NCBI GenBank assembly: GCA_963969345.1
Contig: OZ017766.1
Location: 1,116,001-1,180,000 of the forward strand
From: Turbatrix aceti
Taxonomy: Eukaryota > Nematoda > Chromadorea > Rhabditida > Panagrolaimidae
Length of the DNA: 64,000 bases
Reading direction: 5' to 3'
This document shows, one piece after another, positions 52,238-63,752 of this stretch. Positions within the stretch are counted from its first letter, which is position 1; every line of letters begins with the position of its first letter. A program made the translations under genes and the position numbers. The notes below the pieces were generated by a model. That model was not told the DNA's origin. It saw only the letters and a list, made by a program, of their open reading frames with translations, and did not search any database.

Positions 52238-52494
52238 GCTGCTAGCAAGCTGTCGAGATGCAAAGCAAGGTCAGGATCAACAGCAAACTCGTGACCAACA
52301 CCTTCGTCAAAACAAGTGTGCTGCTAGAGTGAATGGCTGGATAAGTGCATCGGATAGCTAGGGTATGGTTGGGTATGGTAATTATGAAGGGAAGCGACGT
52401 GACTTGCAACACAGAATTCCAATCACGTAAACATTTGTCAGTTTATTGTTAGAAGATCTACTATCAAGAGTAGTTACATATCTACACGAACGTC

Positions 52495-55216
52495 CTATAA
52501 TCTATGCTTGGGCCTGATGAGGCCCTTCATCATGTCAAACGTATTGCCATCGTCGTGCACGCTGAACACCTTGCCTGTCTGCTTACTGCGGACTTCGAGG
52601 TAGCCGTAGGGATCGAGGCCACGGATGACGACTTGTTCTTTGACGCCTGAATCTGCGTTCTGCACGGACACCTCTTCTCTGCTGAAAAACAAGCGTACAA
52701 TATATTCTACAAAAAGAAGGAAACTCACGTGTGAAGCCAGTACTTGTAGTAAACCTCAAGGAACTTCTGCTTTCCCGCCTGTTCAAAGAGCTTGCAGAAG
52801 TGCTCAAATCTGTTGACCGTCGACGCTATGACATCTTCGACCGTCAACTCTTGCTCACAATCTGCGGGCAGCATATCGTTGAGACAGACCGTCGGTTTCG
52901 CATTCGCGACGTTCACACCGGCGCCTATCGTGCACTGGAGGTACCCGTTGACGAGGCTGGATGTCACCAGGATGCCTCCCATCTTGAACTGCCGGCCGAA
53001 GTAGATGTCATTGGGCCACTTGATCTTCAAATCAAAGGGCGGAGCATCGTCTCCAGGGACCATGTCTGCAACCAGACGCTGGACGCCGTCAACAATGCTG
53101 ATCGCCAGGATGTGCTGGATGAAGGTCGCAGACTGGCCCAGCGTGGAGTCCAGGGGAACGTTGAAGTTAAACGTCATCATGGCGCACCCCTTCGGCGAGA
53201 GCCACTGGTTGCCCGAGCGTCCGCTGCCTGCTGTCTGGTGTCCCGCGACGACCAGAATGCCATCGGTTTGGGGGATCGCGGCCGACAGTGACCGTGAAAT
53301 TGCCATGGTTGTCGTGCATACCGGGATGAAGATCAGCGCCCGCCCAAGGGATTTGGTCGTGAGGCGAGAGAAGTAGCGTTCTGTGTCAAATTCTGCGGAT
53401 AACGGAAGACCGTGCTTCCTCTGACGCACTTCAACGGGCAAAAGCATTTCTGTCGGACGAGGAAACTGATCAGGGAAGTTGGCGACCTGTTCGGCAGGCT
53501 GAATAAAGAACTGCGGATAGGATCCGATCTCGTGACCGTAAGTGAGGCCCTCCATGTCCCAGGTCCTGCGGTCAGGGTCGCACATGAGATAGCCCCGGGT
53601 CAGGGTGTCGAGTGTCTTGTGGTCGACCAGTTTGATGCCCAATCGTTGCATGACGTCCGACACCAGGTTGCCATTTCCGGAGATCAACTCGTCTGGTGTC
53701 GCATCGGAGAACAGAGCTGACGCATTGTTTTGCGAGTTTTCCATGTACAAGAGAAGAGGTTGGTCTAAAATTTTCTTGCACAATTTTATTTTGTTCCAAT
53801 TTGTTTTCTTAATTAAAAAATTATGAGTTTTTTTGGGATTAAAGAACAAATATTTTATGCAAAAAATAAATAGAATTAAAGCTGTAAAATTAAAATACAA
53901 ATACTACTGCAAAAAAACTAAAAAATATTATAATACCACTTACCCTTCTTTTTCTGCAGCACAACACTGTACCTATATCCTCCAACGATATCCTTTGCAT
54001 GAAAAGTCTCGGATACTTCCTTCTCCTTCGCAAGAGTCTTCATGGATTTCTTCAAAAACTGCTCGAACTCCTTCCCAAGCGCCATCGAAGCGTTCCGGTG
54101 CCCAAATGCATTTTTGAGAATCGAAGCTTGCTTCTTTGCAGATTCACAGTGCGTCAGGTTGGCGAGGAGACTGTTTTGGCATAAAAATATGATTTTACCC
54201 GACTGAAAAAGAATGTTTATGAAAAATTATTCATAAACGCAAAATATTTTTACGTGAACAAAATACGACTGCAGCTTGGACCAGGCGAGATCGTTGAGAT
54301 ACTTTGTATCGGCAACGAGTACACAAACAGCATTTTCGTCCGTCCATGGCTCGGTCATGAGGGCTCGGGTAGAGAGGTGGAAGATGGTGTACGTGTTCTC
54401 CGGAATGATGCCGTTGATACTTGTAAAGATTCGCCGATAGAGTTCGGCGTTGTTGTTTGTGTATACCAGAATCTGAAATTTTGAGTTTAAAAAATCGTGC
54501 CATTTTGAACTATAAACAAAAAATTGCGTTCTTTTAAAAAAACTTTTTTTAATTTCAAAATTGAAATTTTTGTTTTTACGAAAACCTATTTTTTTATAAT
54601 TCTATTTTACATATATTTTAAAAATTTCTAAAAAATCATAATAAATTCAAAAAAATTTCAACCCACCACCGGAGGCTTGGTAGGCGGCTTGGGCTCTCCC
54701 TTGCCGGTCGACCCCGACTGCGACGTAATCGTGTGAAACCTGCGACGAGTCGGCGTAACACTCCTCCGCCTAAGAGAAAAGTCATCCAGGAGTTTGGCCT
54801 TCGCAATCGCCGATGTATTGGCGAGCATCGTTGAATCGCCAGCCGGAAATGCTCGTTGAAAGGATACCGGAATCGGGCTGAGAGAACGCCGACGACATGA
54901 TGCTAAAAAACGTATAATAGTTTCAAAAAAAAATGATTGTTTTTTTTAAATTTATTTTTGGATGAAAATGTGAACCTTGTCTGACGCGCAAAGGCACTGG
55001 CTGGCGGAAGAGGCAGTCGATGACGGATGAAAGCACCCGGTCCACCGGAGGCAAAGTAGGGGAAAGCACCTGCGCGTGCTGGAAGCCAGAGCATGGGGGG
55101 GCGGTCATGGCAGTCGACGCGAGATGCCGGCAGTCGACCAGTACGCGTGTTGAACGCGCAGAGAACGACCCGACTGCACGCAGCAGACTCGGAGACAGGC
55201 AGCAGCGTGCTAGCAT
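52495..55216 (-). CDS. HLCS: Holocarboxylase synthetase (biotin-protein ligase)
   Basis: Attaches biotin to carboxylases through biotinyl-AMP. Minus-strand exons 54976-55216, 54667-54902, 54254-54472, 53944-54202, 52729-53764 and 52495-52681 join in phase to 725 residues (human 726). The start MLARCCLSPSLLRAVGSFSA is basic and Ser-rich, fitting a mitochondrial leader, with a later Met (residue 37) that could give a cytosolic form. The N-terminal amidotransferase-like domain shows ILVYTNNNAELY and MTEPWTDENAVCVLVADT. The catalytic domain has the biotin/ATP loop AGSGRSGNQW (near 505), KWPNDIYF (near 568), MGGILV and the adenylate-site GAGVNVAN. The C-terminal domain ends GLIRPKHRL. It is one of the most complete models in the window. 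Confidence 0.95.
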
Positions 55217-56255
55217 AGTCTCTTTCTATCTCGCAGCCGCAGCCGTATCGCGCGATAACTTCCGGAGGGGCGAGGTCGGACTCGAGGTCGAGGTCGGTCG
55301 GCGCGCCAAGGAGGAATATCTATAGATACGCGTCGGTTTTTCTCTCTACGCTCGTCCCGTGGTCTTCGGGTGCGTGAAGTAGTACATGCTGGTTCGACGT
55401 TCTCTGTTTCGTTACCGTGATTGGTGGTGATCAATTTGGTGGACAGATGGGACGGGACCACTAGCGGGGTAAACACGAGAGTCAACAAACGATGCACGGC
55501 TGCGTGGAGTGGTCGAGTTGATCGTGTGAAAAAATCAAACGCTCCCGGCGATAATCTCTGTCGACAGGTATCACGTTGATCAACAGTTGTCGCTTCGAGA
55601 CATTTTGCCAGAAAGCCGGGGATCTAATAGATCTCTGGCAACGAAAAGCGGAATTGCTCTGATGTGAGCATTTTTTGGAGTGTCACGAGACAGACCGTTT
55701 GTCGTGCCGTCTGTCTGCATGCTGTACTCCTCCTCCTCCCAACAACAACCGACAACTAAATTGCGTTCCTCGAGCGAGCAGCCGTCTTTTGTGGTTGATT
55801 CACGTAAAAAAACGGACACTTCGTTGAAACAAGCGAGACCTATTTTTTTCTACACCAAATTGTTCAAAACAATTGCGCTGCGAGAATTCCAGAAATTAAA
55901 AAGCTCGTTTGATTGCTGATTAGAGACTTCAATTTTTTACCCGTGAAATATCCCGCACTCGCATGAGAATTATAACGGAATTAGAAGGTGGCTAGAAACA
56001 AATGAGACGCGCAACGAAAATGAAGAAGCACAATGAAGTGCTAAAAAATCTAAGCTATTTTCCCCTTTATTCGTATTCAAATTCCTGCAAAAAGCGATGA
56101 CTAAATTAGAGCTGCGGAACACAATGAACTGGATGAGAATGAACGCATCACAATAAAACATTAGCGTGCAAAGCCTTATAATTCCTTTATGATTCCGTTA
56201 TGATTCTCATGCGAGTGCGGGTATTTTGTCCACTTTTTTGTCCGATCACCCTCCA
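55217..56255. other. Upstream region of HLCS and unassigned sequence
   Basis: Bases 55217-55500 are GC-rich and likely contain the HLCS promoter. A minus-strand frame at 55580-55819 (containing DGCSLEERNLVVGCC) has some coding look but no splice support. The rest is AT-rich. Confidence 0.35.
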
Positions 56256-56261
56256 ACTCAC

Positions 56262-56695
56262 CATTGCCGTTGTTGACATACTTTTGGGCCTCCCGAGCGT
56301 CAGACATCGGAATGAGGCTGACAAATCTCTTCCGACACATGGGTTCCATGGTTGTGCCATTGATTGTGAGCTGAAGCTTCTTGGCAATGCCCTCGGTCAT
56401 TTTGGCAAACGAAGAAGTCACGCTGAATCTACGCCTCCTCTTCGTAGTCGGTGTTGATTTTTTCTTTGTCGTGTGTGGTGGTCCAGGGGGTGGTAGGACG
56501 CTGCTGCTTTCTGTGGTGCGGCGCTGGCTACTCACTCGCGATCCTCCTGGAAGCTCAGACGGCGCTTTTTGCTGCTGTTGATTTGCTTTCAAGGATTTGG
56601 CGATGAATTCTTCCAATTCGTCGTGAATCCGGCAACGGGGGGTTCGTGGAGTGCGTGCCGTCGATTGGGGGGTGCAGAGCTCTTCTTTTATTGCG
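56262..56695 (-). CDS. Exon of an unrecognised Ser/Thr/Pro-rich protein
   Basis: An open exon between TTTTTCAG (before 56695) and a GTGAGT donor (after 56262). It contains TPQSTARTPRTPRCRIHDEL, a poly-Gln run, KKKSTPTTKRRRRFSVTSSF (a likely nuclear localisation signal) and a folded-looking end KLQLTINGTTMEPMCRKRF followed by SDAREAQKYVNNGN. TP and SP pairs suggest phosphorylation by proline-directed kinases. The other exons were not found with confidence. Confidence 0.5.
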
Positions 56696-56946
56696 CTGAA
56701 AAATAGATGCATGAATTTTGGACAAGTAAAGGAGACCGAACAATCAATCAGACATGCTCTCTAAAATCAAAATCCAACCACTTTTGAAAAACAACCACGT
56801 CTTTAAAAAAACTTTCTGACGAATACAAAAAGTTGTTGTCACCAAATTAAGTACTCTTAATAGCCTACAAACGAAGGATAATGCACCGTATCTCGTTAAT
56901 TCAGCGGATAAGGCTAATGAGTGCTTATCTCACTCGCAAAATAATT

Positions 56947-57373
56947 TTAAAATAACTGAATAAACGCATCCCAAGAATGCAACGCCCAATTGGGAGTCAA
57001 ATCACTGCTTGTAGAAATGCCCGTCGGCAGAAAGTGCAATTCGGGGAGGAATAAATCTGTTGCAGTAATGGCCGAGGGATAATAGCACGCGCACAGCCAA
57101 TTCCCAAAATTGTAGTAGTACACCGTGCCAAAAGTCGCGTGTTGCAGTTGCAACATTTAAAAAAAACAGAAAACATGCTGGCATAAAAAAAACTGAAGTC
57201 GATGGGTAATCACTTTCGAGGTACACATAATTGATAAGATTGGCTGAAAAGTGCAGACAGCAAAGACATGGATGGCGTTGGATGGCAAAAAAGCAATTCA
57301 GTGCCATCCGGGCCACCGGCGCGCCGGTGGCCGGCCGGCGTGTTGTCTGGGTAGGGGGGACTGATGAAAACAA
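56947..57373 (-). CDS. Doubtful gene frag, possibly two exons
   Basis: A minus-strand frame near 57156-56947 contains FGTVYYYNFGNWLCACYYPS and ends WDAFIQLF. Another frame overlaps it. An acceptor-like TTTTCAG near 57245 and a donor-like GTGATT allow several joins. No family is recognised; it could be chance. Confidence 0.22.
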
Positions 57374-57524
57374 AACACGGCTTGGCGAGGAAATGAATTA
57401 AAATTCTATTGTGAAACAAATTAAAAGTAAAAAGCAGGCAATTATCATAAATTTTTATGCAAATTCAATTTAAAAAATAGTAAAAAAATGTTTAGGACAT
57501 TGGGCAAAAAAATAGCAAAAAAAA

Positions 57525-57700
57525 CGTAGCTACGATTGACGGCGCCCTCTTCGTGCGATCCCGATTTTTACGATTTACGATTTTTACGATTTATATTCTC
57601 TAACTCGTACGCACCATAATATGGATATTATCATACATACAACTATCTTTGAACTTTTTGTGATCAGTAATTAAGCAAGAATAAGAGTAATAAATTGGAA
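57525..57700 (+). mobile_element. 3' UTR fragment of the RTE-like LINE
   Basis: Starts GTAGCTACGATTGACGGCGC and continues to TTCGTGCGATC, matching 9826-9870 closely; the later AAGAGTAATAAA also matches near the tail. Only the non-coding 3' end is present. Confidence 0.7.
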
Positions 57701-59112
57701 AAGAAAAAGCAGCAAACAGAAAAAGATTCTGTGCAAAATACTGTACTCTTGCTCATTAGGTTAAAGGATTAATGACAAATTCGTAATATGCAGTTTACAG
57801 ATCATGCCGGAGACAACTGAGATAACCAGAACTAAGGCTTTGGGAATTCAAAAGTACAGAGTCAAGAATAATGCCAAAGGTGTAAAATATTGGGCAACAA
57901 ACAGAAAAACAAGAAAATAGGATAAGCAAGCCGTAAAAATATTTTGAATCCAAAAAGCTTTTTTTCTTCTCTGAGTTCAAGAAAACCGAAAAACAGTCAA
58001 CTAATTTTTTGAAACCAAATTTTCAAAAACGTTGATTTCCATTTTGGCACTGAAAAAACTCGCTTCTTCATCGACAATAGGCTGACGTCGACAGCAAATT
58101 GCACCGAGTGCGCAAGTAATTGTGTTTGTCTCTGTTTTTTCTAATCACGTGTCGCGCGGCAAAAAATGTAATCTGTAGAGCACTTACTCGGTATTATGCA
58201 GCCAGAAAAAATATATAAAAATTATTCCGCACGTATATAGCAAAGGATTTGTGTGCAGGATCTTACTTACTTTTTTTTCTTTGACGCTAACAGGTTAAGA
58301 CACTATCCTGACTTCATGGCTATGACCCTAAAAGGCGACGTTATAACCTAAAATATTAGTCAAAAAGACTTGCTGTTCAAAAATCAAGTCCAATGCCCTC
58401 TGGCAAGATGGAGTCTGGTCACTTACTCTCAGTCAACTATCACAAACTTTTGCAACCTAGATAAGCGTTTTCATGAACTCCAGAAATTAAACATAAATTC
58501 GGAACGTCTTTAAATGGTTAATTATGAAACTCCAAAACTCAAGTGAAGGATTATTCGCTCATTAGTAAAATTTGTGTCTTGAATGTCAATGGAGCCAGTC
58601 AAGAGATTAGAACACCAAGCACACCGCGTCTTAATTTAGACCTTGTAGCCAACAACCTTTTCGGTTGATGCCACATAAAAAATTCATAGGTAAAATTAAT
58701 GATATGATATACTAATCGTAGCTGTCATATACACCAAAAAACAAAAACGTAAAACATTTTTTTTCTTTTTTTAAAATATTTTTAATACGCATAATTAACC
58801 AAAAAATTGCGTCGCAGAATTCCAAAAAAAACATATAAATGACGTGTTTTGGAAACGACAGTTTGTGGTACCAGCATTGATGCATCAGAACAATTAACAG
58901 GATACAACTTACGGATTTTAAAACAAGACTCATCCGCAAGAAAATACTGACGCACGTGACAAACAAGAATGATCATAGTTCAATATAACCATTTAGGCCA
59001 CAACAAAAACACTCGCATTTGGCATGCATGCATGACCAGCACCAGATTCCCGACAGCAGAAGTGTTGTGAAACAGAATAAAAGCCAGTCAAGCTGTCTTC
59101 ATTTTATGTTTG
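57701..59112. other. Intergenic spacer
   Basis: AT-rich with scattered short frames lacking any coding support. No RNA gene or repeat structure could be identified. Confidence 0.45.
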
Positions 59113-61486
59113 TTATAAAAACAGGGCCTTGACCGAAAATAGCTCGAAAACAGCGTCAGTGCAGAAAAACAAGCATAAAACGCACCCATTTTGCTCGACG
59201 AAGGCAGACGCAAGAGATGGCACGGTCGTCGTACTCGACGAAGCAGACGAAGGCGTCGCGTGTCCCGAACTTCGCCCGCTCTGATTCCGCGGGGTTGAAG
59301 TTGTCGTACTCGTGGCAGACGGTTCAAGGGAAGTGCGTGCCCCGTCATCGGGAGTTACAAAAGCATTGGAGTCGTCGGCTGCTGCGATGCTTTCAGAAGT
59401 TCCGCTTGTGCTCATTGAACAGCTAAAAATATATCTTTTAGATGAAAAAAATTGTCTATGCCAAATCATTTTTGTACAAAATAAGTTTTGATCGCCAAAA
59501 ATGTATTTTTTGATTACATTCAATTTTTGGGCAGACTAAAAATTTTGATTTTTATCTTTTAATTAGAAAATATCTACAGTATTTATAAAACATACATATT
59601 CTAAAAATGCATACAGCATTTAACTAAACACGGATCCACTAAATATATACAAATGTTTTTTAAGTGTTTTATACATGCACAAAACTAGAAATTTAAAGAT
59701 ACATAGATATTGTCTTTAAAAAAGTATTATAAGCATTTACAGTTGTTCAGATTTCCCTTTTTATATTCATAAATGGTAGTTTTGCCTATTTTTGGATACA
59801 TAAAACGGTGCCCTGTTTGGAAATACGTTTTTTTTATTGTTTTCGTTTCAATGTAAAAATTTTGCAGAACGTTGCCATGCAACCACCATCGTAAATAATA
59901 AACATCAAAATTGTAAAAAAAAAGTAAAAACTGTCGTGATTTAAAAATTACTTCATCCCAGAAACCTACCTCGGTGGAGCCACCATGGCCATCGAAGTCC
60001 TCGGTGAAAAACTGTTATTCAAACTCGACGTTCTCCTGCGTCGTGATTTTTGATGTCTTTGTTCCCGTAAATTTCTCAGATAAGCCGGAACGCTATGCTC
60101 AGGAGATGACAAAAAGCCAGACGATCTGTCACCAACTCTTGCATGACTGCAAAAAACTGGCTCTTCCCCCAAAAATAAGTTTCAAAAATAACCGACGTTT
60201 CAATCGGGGAAGAAGACCTGTTCAGAGCCAGCTCACTGCCAGCCGGCGACCAGCAAGCTGACCCGACTGTTGATCCCCGGGACAGCGGAGTCATCGAAGG
60301 GTAGTAACCACCATAGCCGCCTACTTGCTGAATGTAGTCGCCCAGGAGCTCTTTCATGTGAAGGTACTCGAGCAGGGTGAGGGATTGCGTGGAGCGTCTG
60401 TACCCCGACAACGCAGACGTCGACGCATACGGCAGAGTGCTCTGGACACCCAGATGGCCGCTGACCGACAGATCTGGCAATTGAACGGCTAAAAAAAAGA
60501 AGTTTAAATCGTAAAAACAAATTTTAAACCTTACTGGTTATTTTATCAACGATAGCGCGGCCGTCAATTTCGCCGAGAGCGTTTTCAGACCATTGAAAAA
60601 CAATGGAAAAAAATTTTTCTATATCCGTTTCGTAGAGGACCTCGTTTGGATGGAGACGGCGAAACGCTATTCGATTCGCTACCTGACTAAGCTGCAATTG
60701 AAACAAAATGTAGTACACAAAATTTGTTACATGATATTTTTTTAGAAAAAAAATATCACTCCTTCAACTTACCATACAAATTGGCAAAACGTCATTAGGA
60801 ACATCGTCGTCACCTACGAGCAAAGTTGACGGTGACGGTGACGATGGTCTGGTGCCAGATGGACCCGCAACCGAAAGCCGGTCTTCGTCGGCGACGATTT
60901 CAACCTCGTCCACCAGAGTCGACGAACCGCGGCGCGACGAATATGCAGGATTTGGCTTGAACGTGGCGATGAAGGAGACACGGGGAGCGTCGTGGGGCAG
61001 AAATACAGACTTCTGCGCGGTGGCTTTGAAGCTAAAGAGAGACCAGTCCGTGATCCTGAGTGGCTCCTGAAAATGCACGCAACTTCTGTCAAAGTGAAAA
61101 CAGCATTTCACATGCACATAAAAAATGCCATGATGGAGCACTAAAAAGTTTTTACGTTAACAACTCACGGGCTTTGTGCAAGCAACGATTTCCAGGTCTT
61201 CGGTTCGATAAAGCACAGCCATCGACTTGTCAGACGACAAGATTGGCTCGCTGGGAGCCCGTACCAGTGCCGAAGAAGTATTTTCAGCTGAAACTGGCCG
61301 CTGCGCACCATCATCCGTCGTGATATGCGTGCCAAAAGGAACGACCCGGATGAGGCGTCTACAGATGAGTCCGGTTTCCACGGCTTGCGGTGACTCCAGG
61401 TGGCGTTGCAGAACTGCGACCAGTCGCTGGCGCCTTGCGTAGTTGATCGCCGACAGCACCAGCGACCATGCAAAGAAAAACATCAC
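59113..61486 (-). CDS. Unrecognised membrane-anchored protein, about 508 residues
   Basis: Minus-strand exons 61169-61486, 60773-61066, 60535-60691, 60218-60488, 59970-60146 and 59113-59422 join in phase. The N-terminus is a single hydrophobic anchor (FFFAWSLVLSAINYARR) followed by basic residues, so an N-in or signal-anchor arrangement. Next comes a possibly folded part (RLIRVVPFGTHITTDDGAQ, ITDWSLFSFKATAQKSVFLP), then a helical exon (FRRLHPNEVLYETDIEKFF), a Tyr/Gly/Ser-rich part and a Ser/Thr-rich tail. The donor after 60218 is a weaker GTCTTC, and the last exon may splice further. The first exon is open upstream to an acceptor, so more 5' sequence is possible. No family is recognised. Confidence 0.5.
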
Positions 61487-61547
61487 TCGTAGATTAGAAC
61501 ACCTAGTTTTTCCACAGGTCTTTGCTCATTCTTAGCGAAACAATTTT

Positions 61548-61853
61548 TTAACGTGTAAAAATGTACTCGAGGATACTACCACAGCCACCACCACAATTGG
61601 TGACGGCATCTCTCGATACGCTTCCTTTTTTGGCGCTAGCCGACAAAAAAGGCTCTACGCGGCGCTGTCTGCTGGGAAGCATCGACTGGTCGTCGATGTC
61701 GACGAAGCAGACGAGCACATACCCCTCTGTCCCATGTCGCGTCGCGTATGCATTATAGCCCAGAGCCCCTGCCGAGCGAACACGCGAGTGTGCTACTGCC
61801 AGTTTACTGTTTAGCCAGTCAATCGTTTTTTGCAACCGCTGGCCGACATACAC
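61548..61853 (-). CDS. Possible upstream exon, unrecognised
   Basis: An open minus-strand frame with LQKTIDWLNSKLAVAHSRVR and EGYVLVCFVDIDDQSML. It lies just upstream of the gene at 59113-61486 and on the same strand, so it may be its 5' exon, joined near a GTAGTA donor. The phase could not be settled. Confidence 0.35.
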   Translation of the reverse strand: MYVGQRLQKTIDWLNSKLAVAHSRVRSAGALGYNAYATRHGTEGYVLVCFVDIDDQSMLPSRQRRVEPFLSASAKKGSVSRDAVTNCGGGCGSILEYIFTR

Positions 61854-62272
61854 ACGAGATGTGCCGCATGTATTTGCTTAGCTTGTTCCACGCCTGCCAC
61901 GCAAGACAGGAAAGGGGTCTTGAGGCTTGTTAGAGCATCTGTAATGAAAAATGGATTAGTATGGGTTGTCTTTAACTACCGTTTTTATCGCAGCGCTATC
62001 ATGTTGTTTTTGGTTTTCTGGTAATAATAAAATTTGATGGCATGTGAAAAAAAAGTGTCAAGGTCAAAACAAGGTGCCGCTTTCGTGAGCGGCCGCTCAA
62101 CTTTTTGGATGAGCGGAAGCTACGTTGAGCGCCCGCTTTCGAATCATTCCGCTCCGCCCGCGCTCGGGAGCGCGATGCAACACCTTGGGTCAAAACACAA
62201 AATTTTGGTCTACGGCAATTATATGCAAATAACAAAGTCAAAGTTGAACAATTGCGCATTTCCTCTCTTCAG

Positions 62273-62737
62273 TCGTCAAATCGAACACGCAATCGGCGAA
62301 GTTCGACGGTTGCGTCCTTCGTTCAACAACACAGACATGTCTGATGTAGGAGTTCCGACGAATGCACACTACCATTTCGAGGTACTCGTGGCCATCGAAA
62401 GTCTGCAAGAGATTGTCCAGAATCTCAGCTACACAATCATGAGCATGTTTTCTTTTATCTCCGTCTATCTCCTCGTTCGTGTCGTCATAGCGGCCTCTTT
62501 CCTCTGTAACATCAGCGATCCGAAGACACAGGTTTTTTGTTGCCGTAAAAAAGATTTATAAGAACATTGCAGAAACGTCCTGTCAAGCGCCAACATCGTC
62601 GACATCAGCGCTCGGCGTCTTCACGTTTGCGTTCATCTAAGACCAAGTCCAAGGATGGCTCTTTAAAGCACCGCTCTGGGAAGGACAAGAAAAAGTCGAA
62701 GCGGAAGGGACATAAAACGAAAAAGGACAACAAATAA
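62273..62737 (+). CDS. Small single-pass membrane protein with basic tail
   Basis: Two plus-strand exons, 62273-62531 and 62573-62737, join in phase 0. The first encodes RQIEHAIGEVRRLRPSFNNT, a helical part FEVLVAIESLQEIVQNLSY and a membrane segment (MFSFISVYLLVRVVIAASFL). The second is a Lys/Arg/Ser-rich tail (SRLRSSKTKSKDGSL and KDKKKSKRKGHKTKK) ending at 62737. The initial exon is missing; an internal Met at about 62338 is an alternative start. No family is recognised. Confidence 0.55.
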
Positions 62738-63031
62738 TGATTTGAATTGACTTTTCGTGGTGTGACGGTTCGAAACAAACGGTTGGAATAAAAAGTTGAT
62801 CGAAATCTTCGAAACAAAAACTAGACGTACGTTGCAATTTTTTAAATATTATTCGAAAAATCGCTGTAAATTGGCTAAAAATGTGCCTTTGGCAAAAAAT
62901 GTTCCGGACGACTTTTTGATCAAGTCTGACGCAAGGTGTTGGATTCTGTTTGTTTTAGGCAAGCAAGCAAGCATAGCTCGTAGGCAACATGTGTCGTGCT
63001 TCCTTTGATTTTACGTAGGCAAACATCCTGC
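62738..63031. other. Spacer
   Basis: 3' flank of the small membrane protein gene with AATAAAA near 62785, likely its polyadenylation signal. Nothing else seen. Confidence 0.45.
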
Positions 63032-63039
63032 CTATCGAC

Positions 63040-63692
63040 TAGTGTTTATCTGATACCGTTTTTTTGATATCATGATCTGATCTGATACTTAAAAAAAGTA
63101 TCATGATCTGATACTGATATCAGGTTGAAGGAAAAAAAACGTGCCTGACTGATAGTAACCTGATATCAGGCTGTCTGATATCGTGATATCTGTCTGATAT
63201 GAAAAAATCCCACAAAATCTCAAAATTCAATTTCATTTGAATAAATAACATGCAATGTCGTCGTTTAGAAAAACTAGTAAAAAAAGTGAATCTTCAAAAT
63301 CTCTCAAGAGAATTTCTCCGGAGAATATCCGGAGATTCTTTCGGATAAAAAAAATTTCGCAGAAGATTTCAGTGTTCAAAATAAAAAATAACGAAAAAAA
63401 TGACGGTAAAACCTAGTTTTTATACTCCGGAGATTTTTTCACGGATTGTAATCTCTCCCGAAATTTTGCCACACTGCTTTAAACCCGCTTTTTGTTGTTG
63501 CTTCCGTTTTTTTGATCGAGATATCAGTATCATGATACTTTTTTCTGAGATCATGATACTGACTGATATTGATTTTTGCTATCATGATATCATGTTGACC
63601 TTTCAAAATTCTTGCCTGACTGATACTGATCTGATATCAGTATCAGTATCAGACCCTGATATCAGGCTAAACCTGATATCAGATAAACACTA
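63040..63692. mobile_element. hAT-type foldback MITE with GATATC/ATCATGAT repeats
   Basis: 653 bases with terminal inverted repeats TAGTGTTTATCTGATA / TATCAGATAAACACTA and a perfect 8-base target duplication CTATCGAC (63032-63039 and 63693-63700). Subterminal regions are arrays of GATATCAG, ATCATGATAC and CTGATACTGATATC words that can fold on themselves. The TAGTG start fits the hAT YARNG pattern. No coding capacity. Confidence 0.93.
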
Positions 63693-63752
63693 CTATCGAC
63701 ACAGGTTGTTAGGCAGCTGCTAACTACACAGGTGTTTAGCTAGCAGCTGTTA

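Noticed and set aside
59160..59320. Alternative frame with GTRDAFVCFVEYDD, similar to GYVLVCFVDIDD at 61700
   Set aside because: The similarity comes from a shared GTCGAC-rich low-complexity stretch; the frame has a stop just upstream and no acceptor, while another frame joins in phase with the upstream exons.
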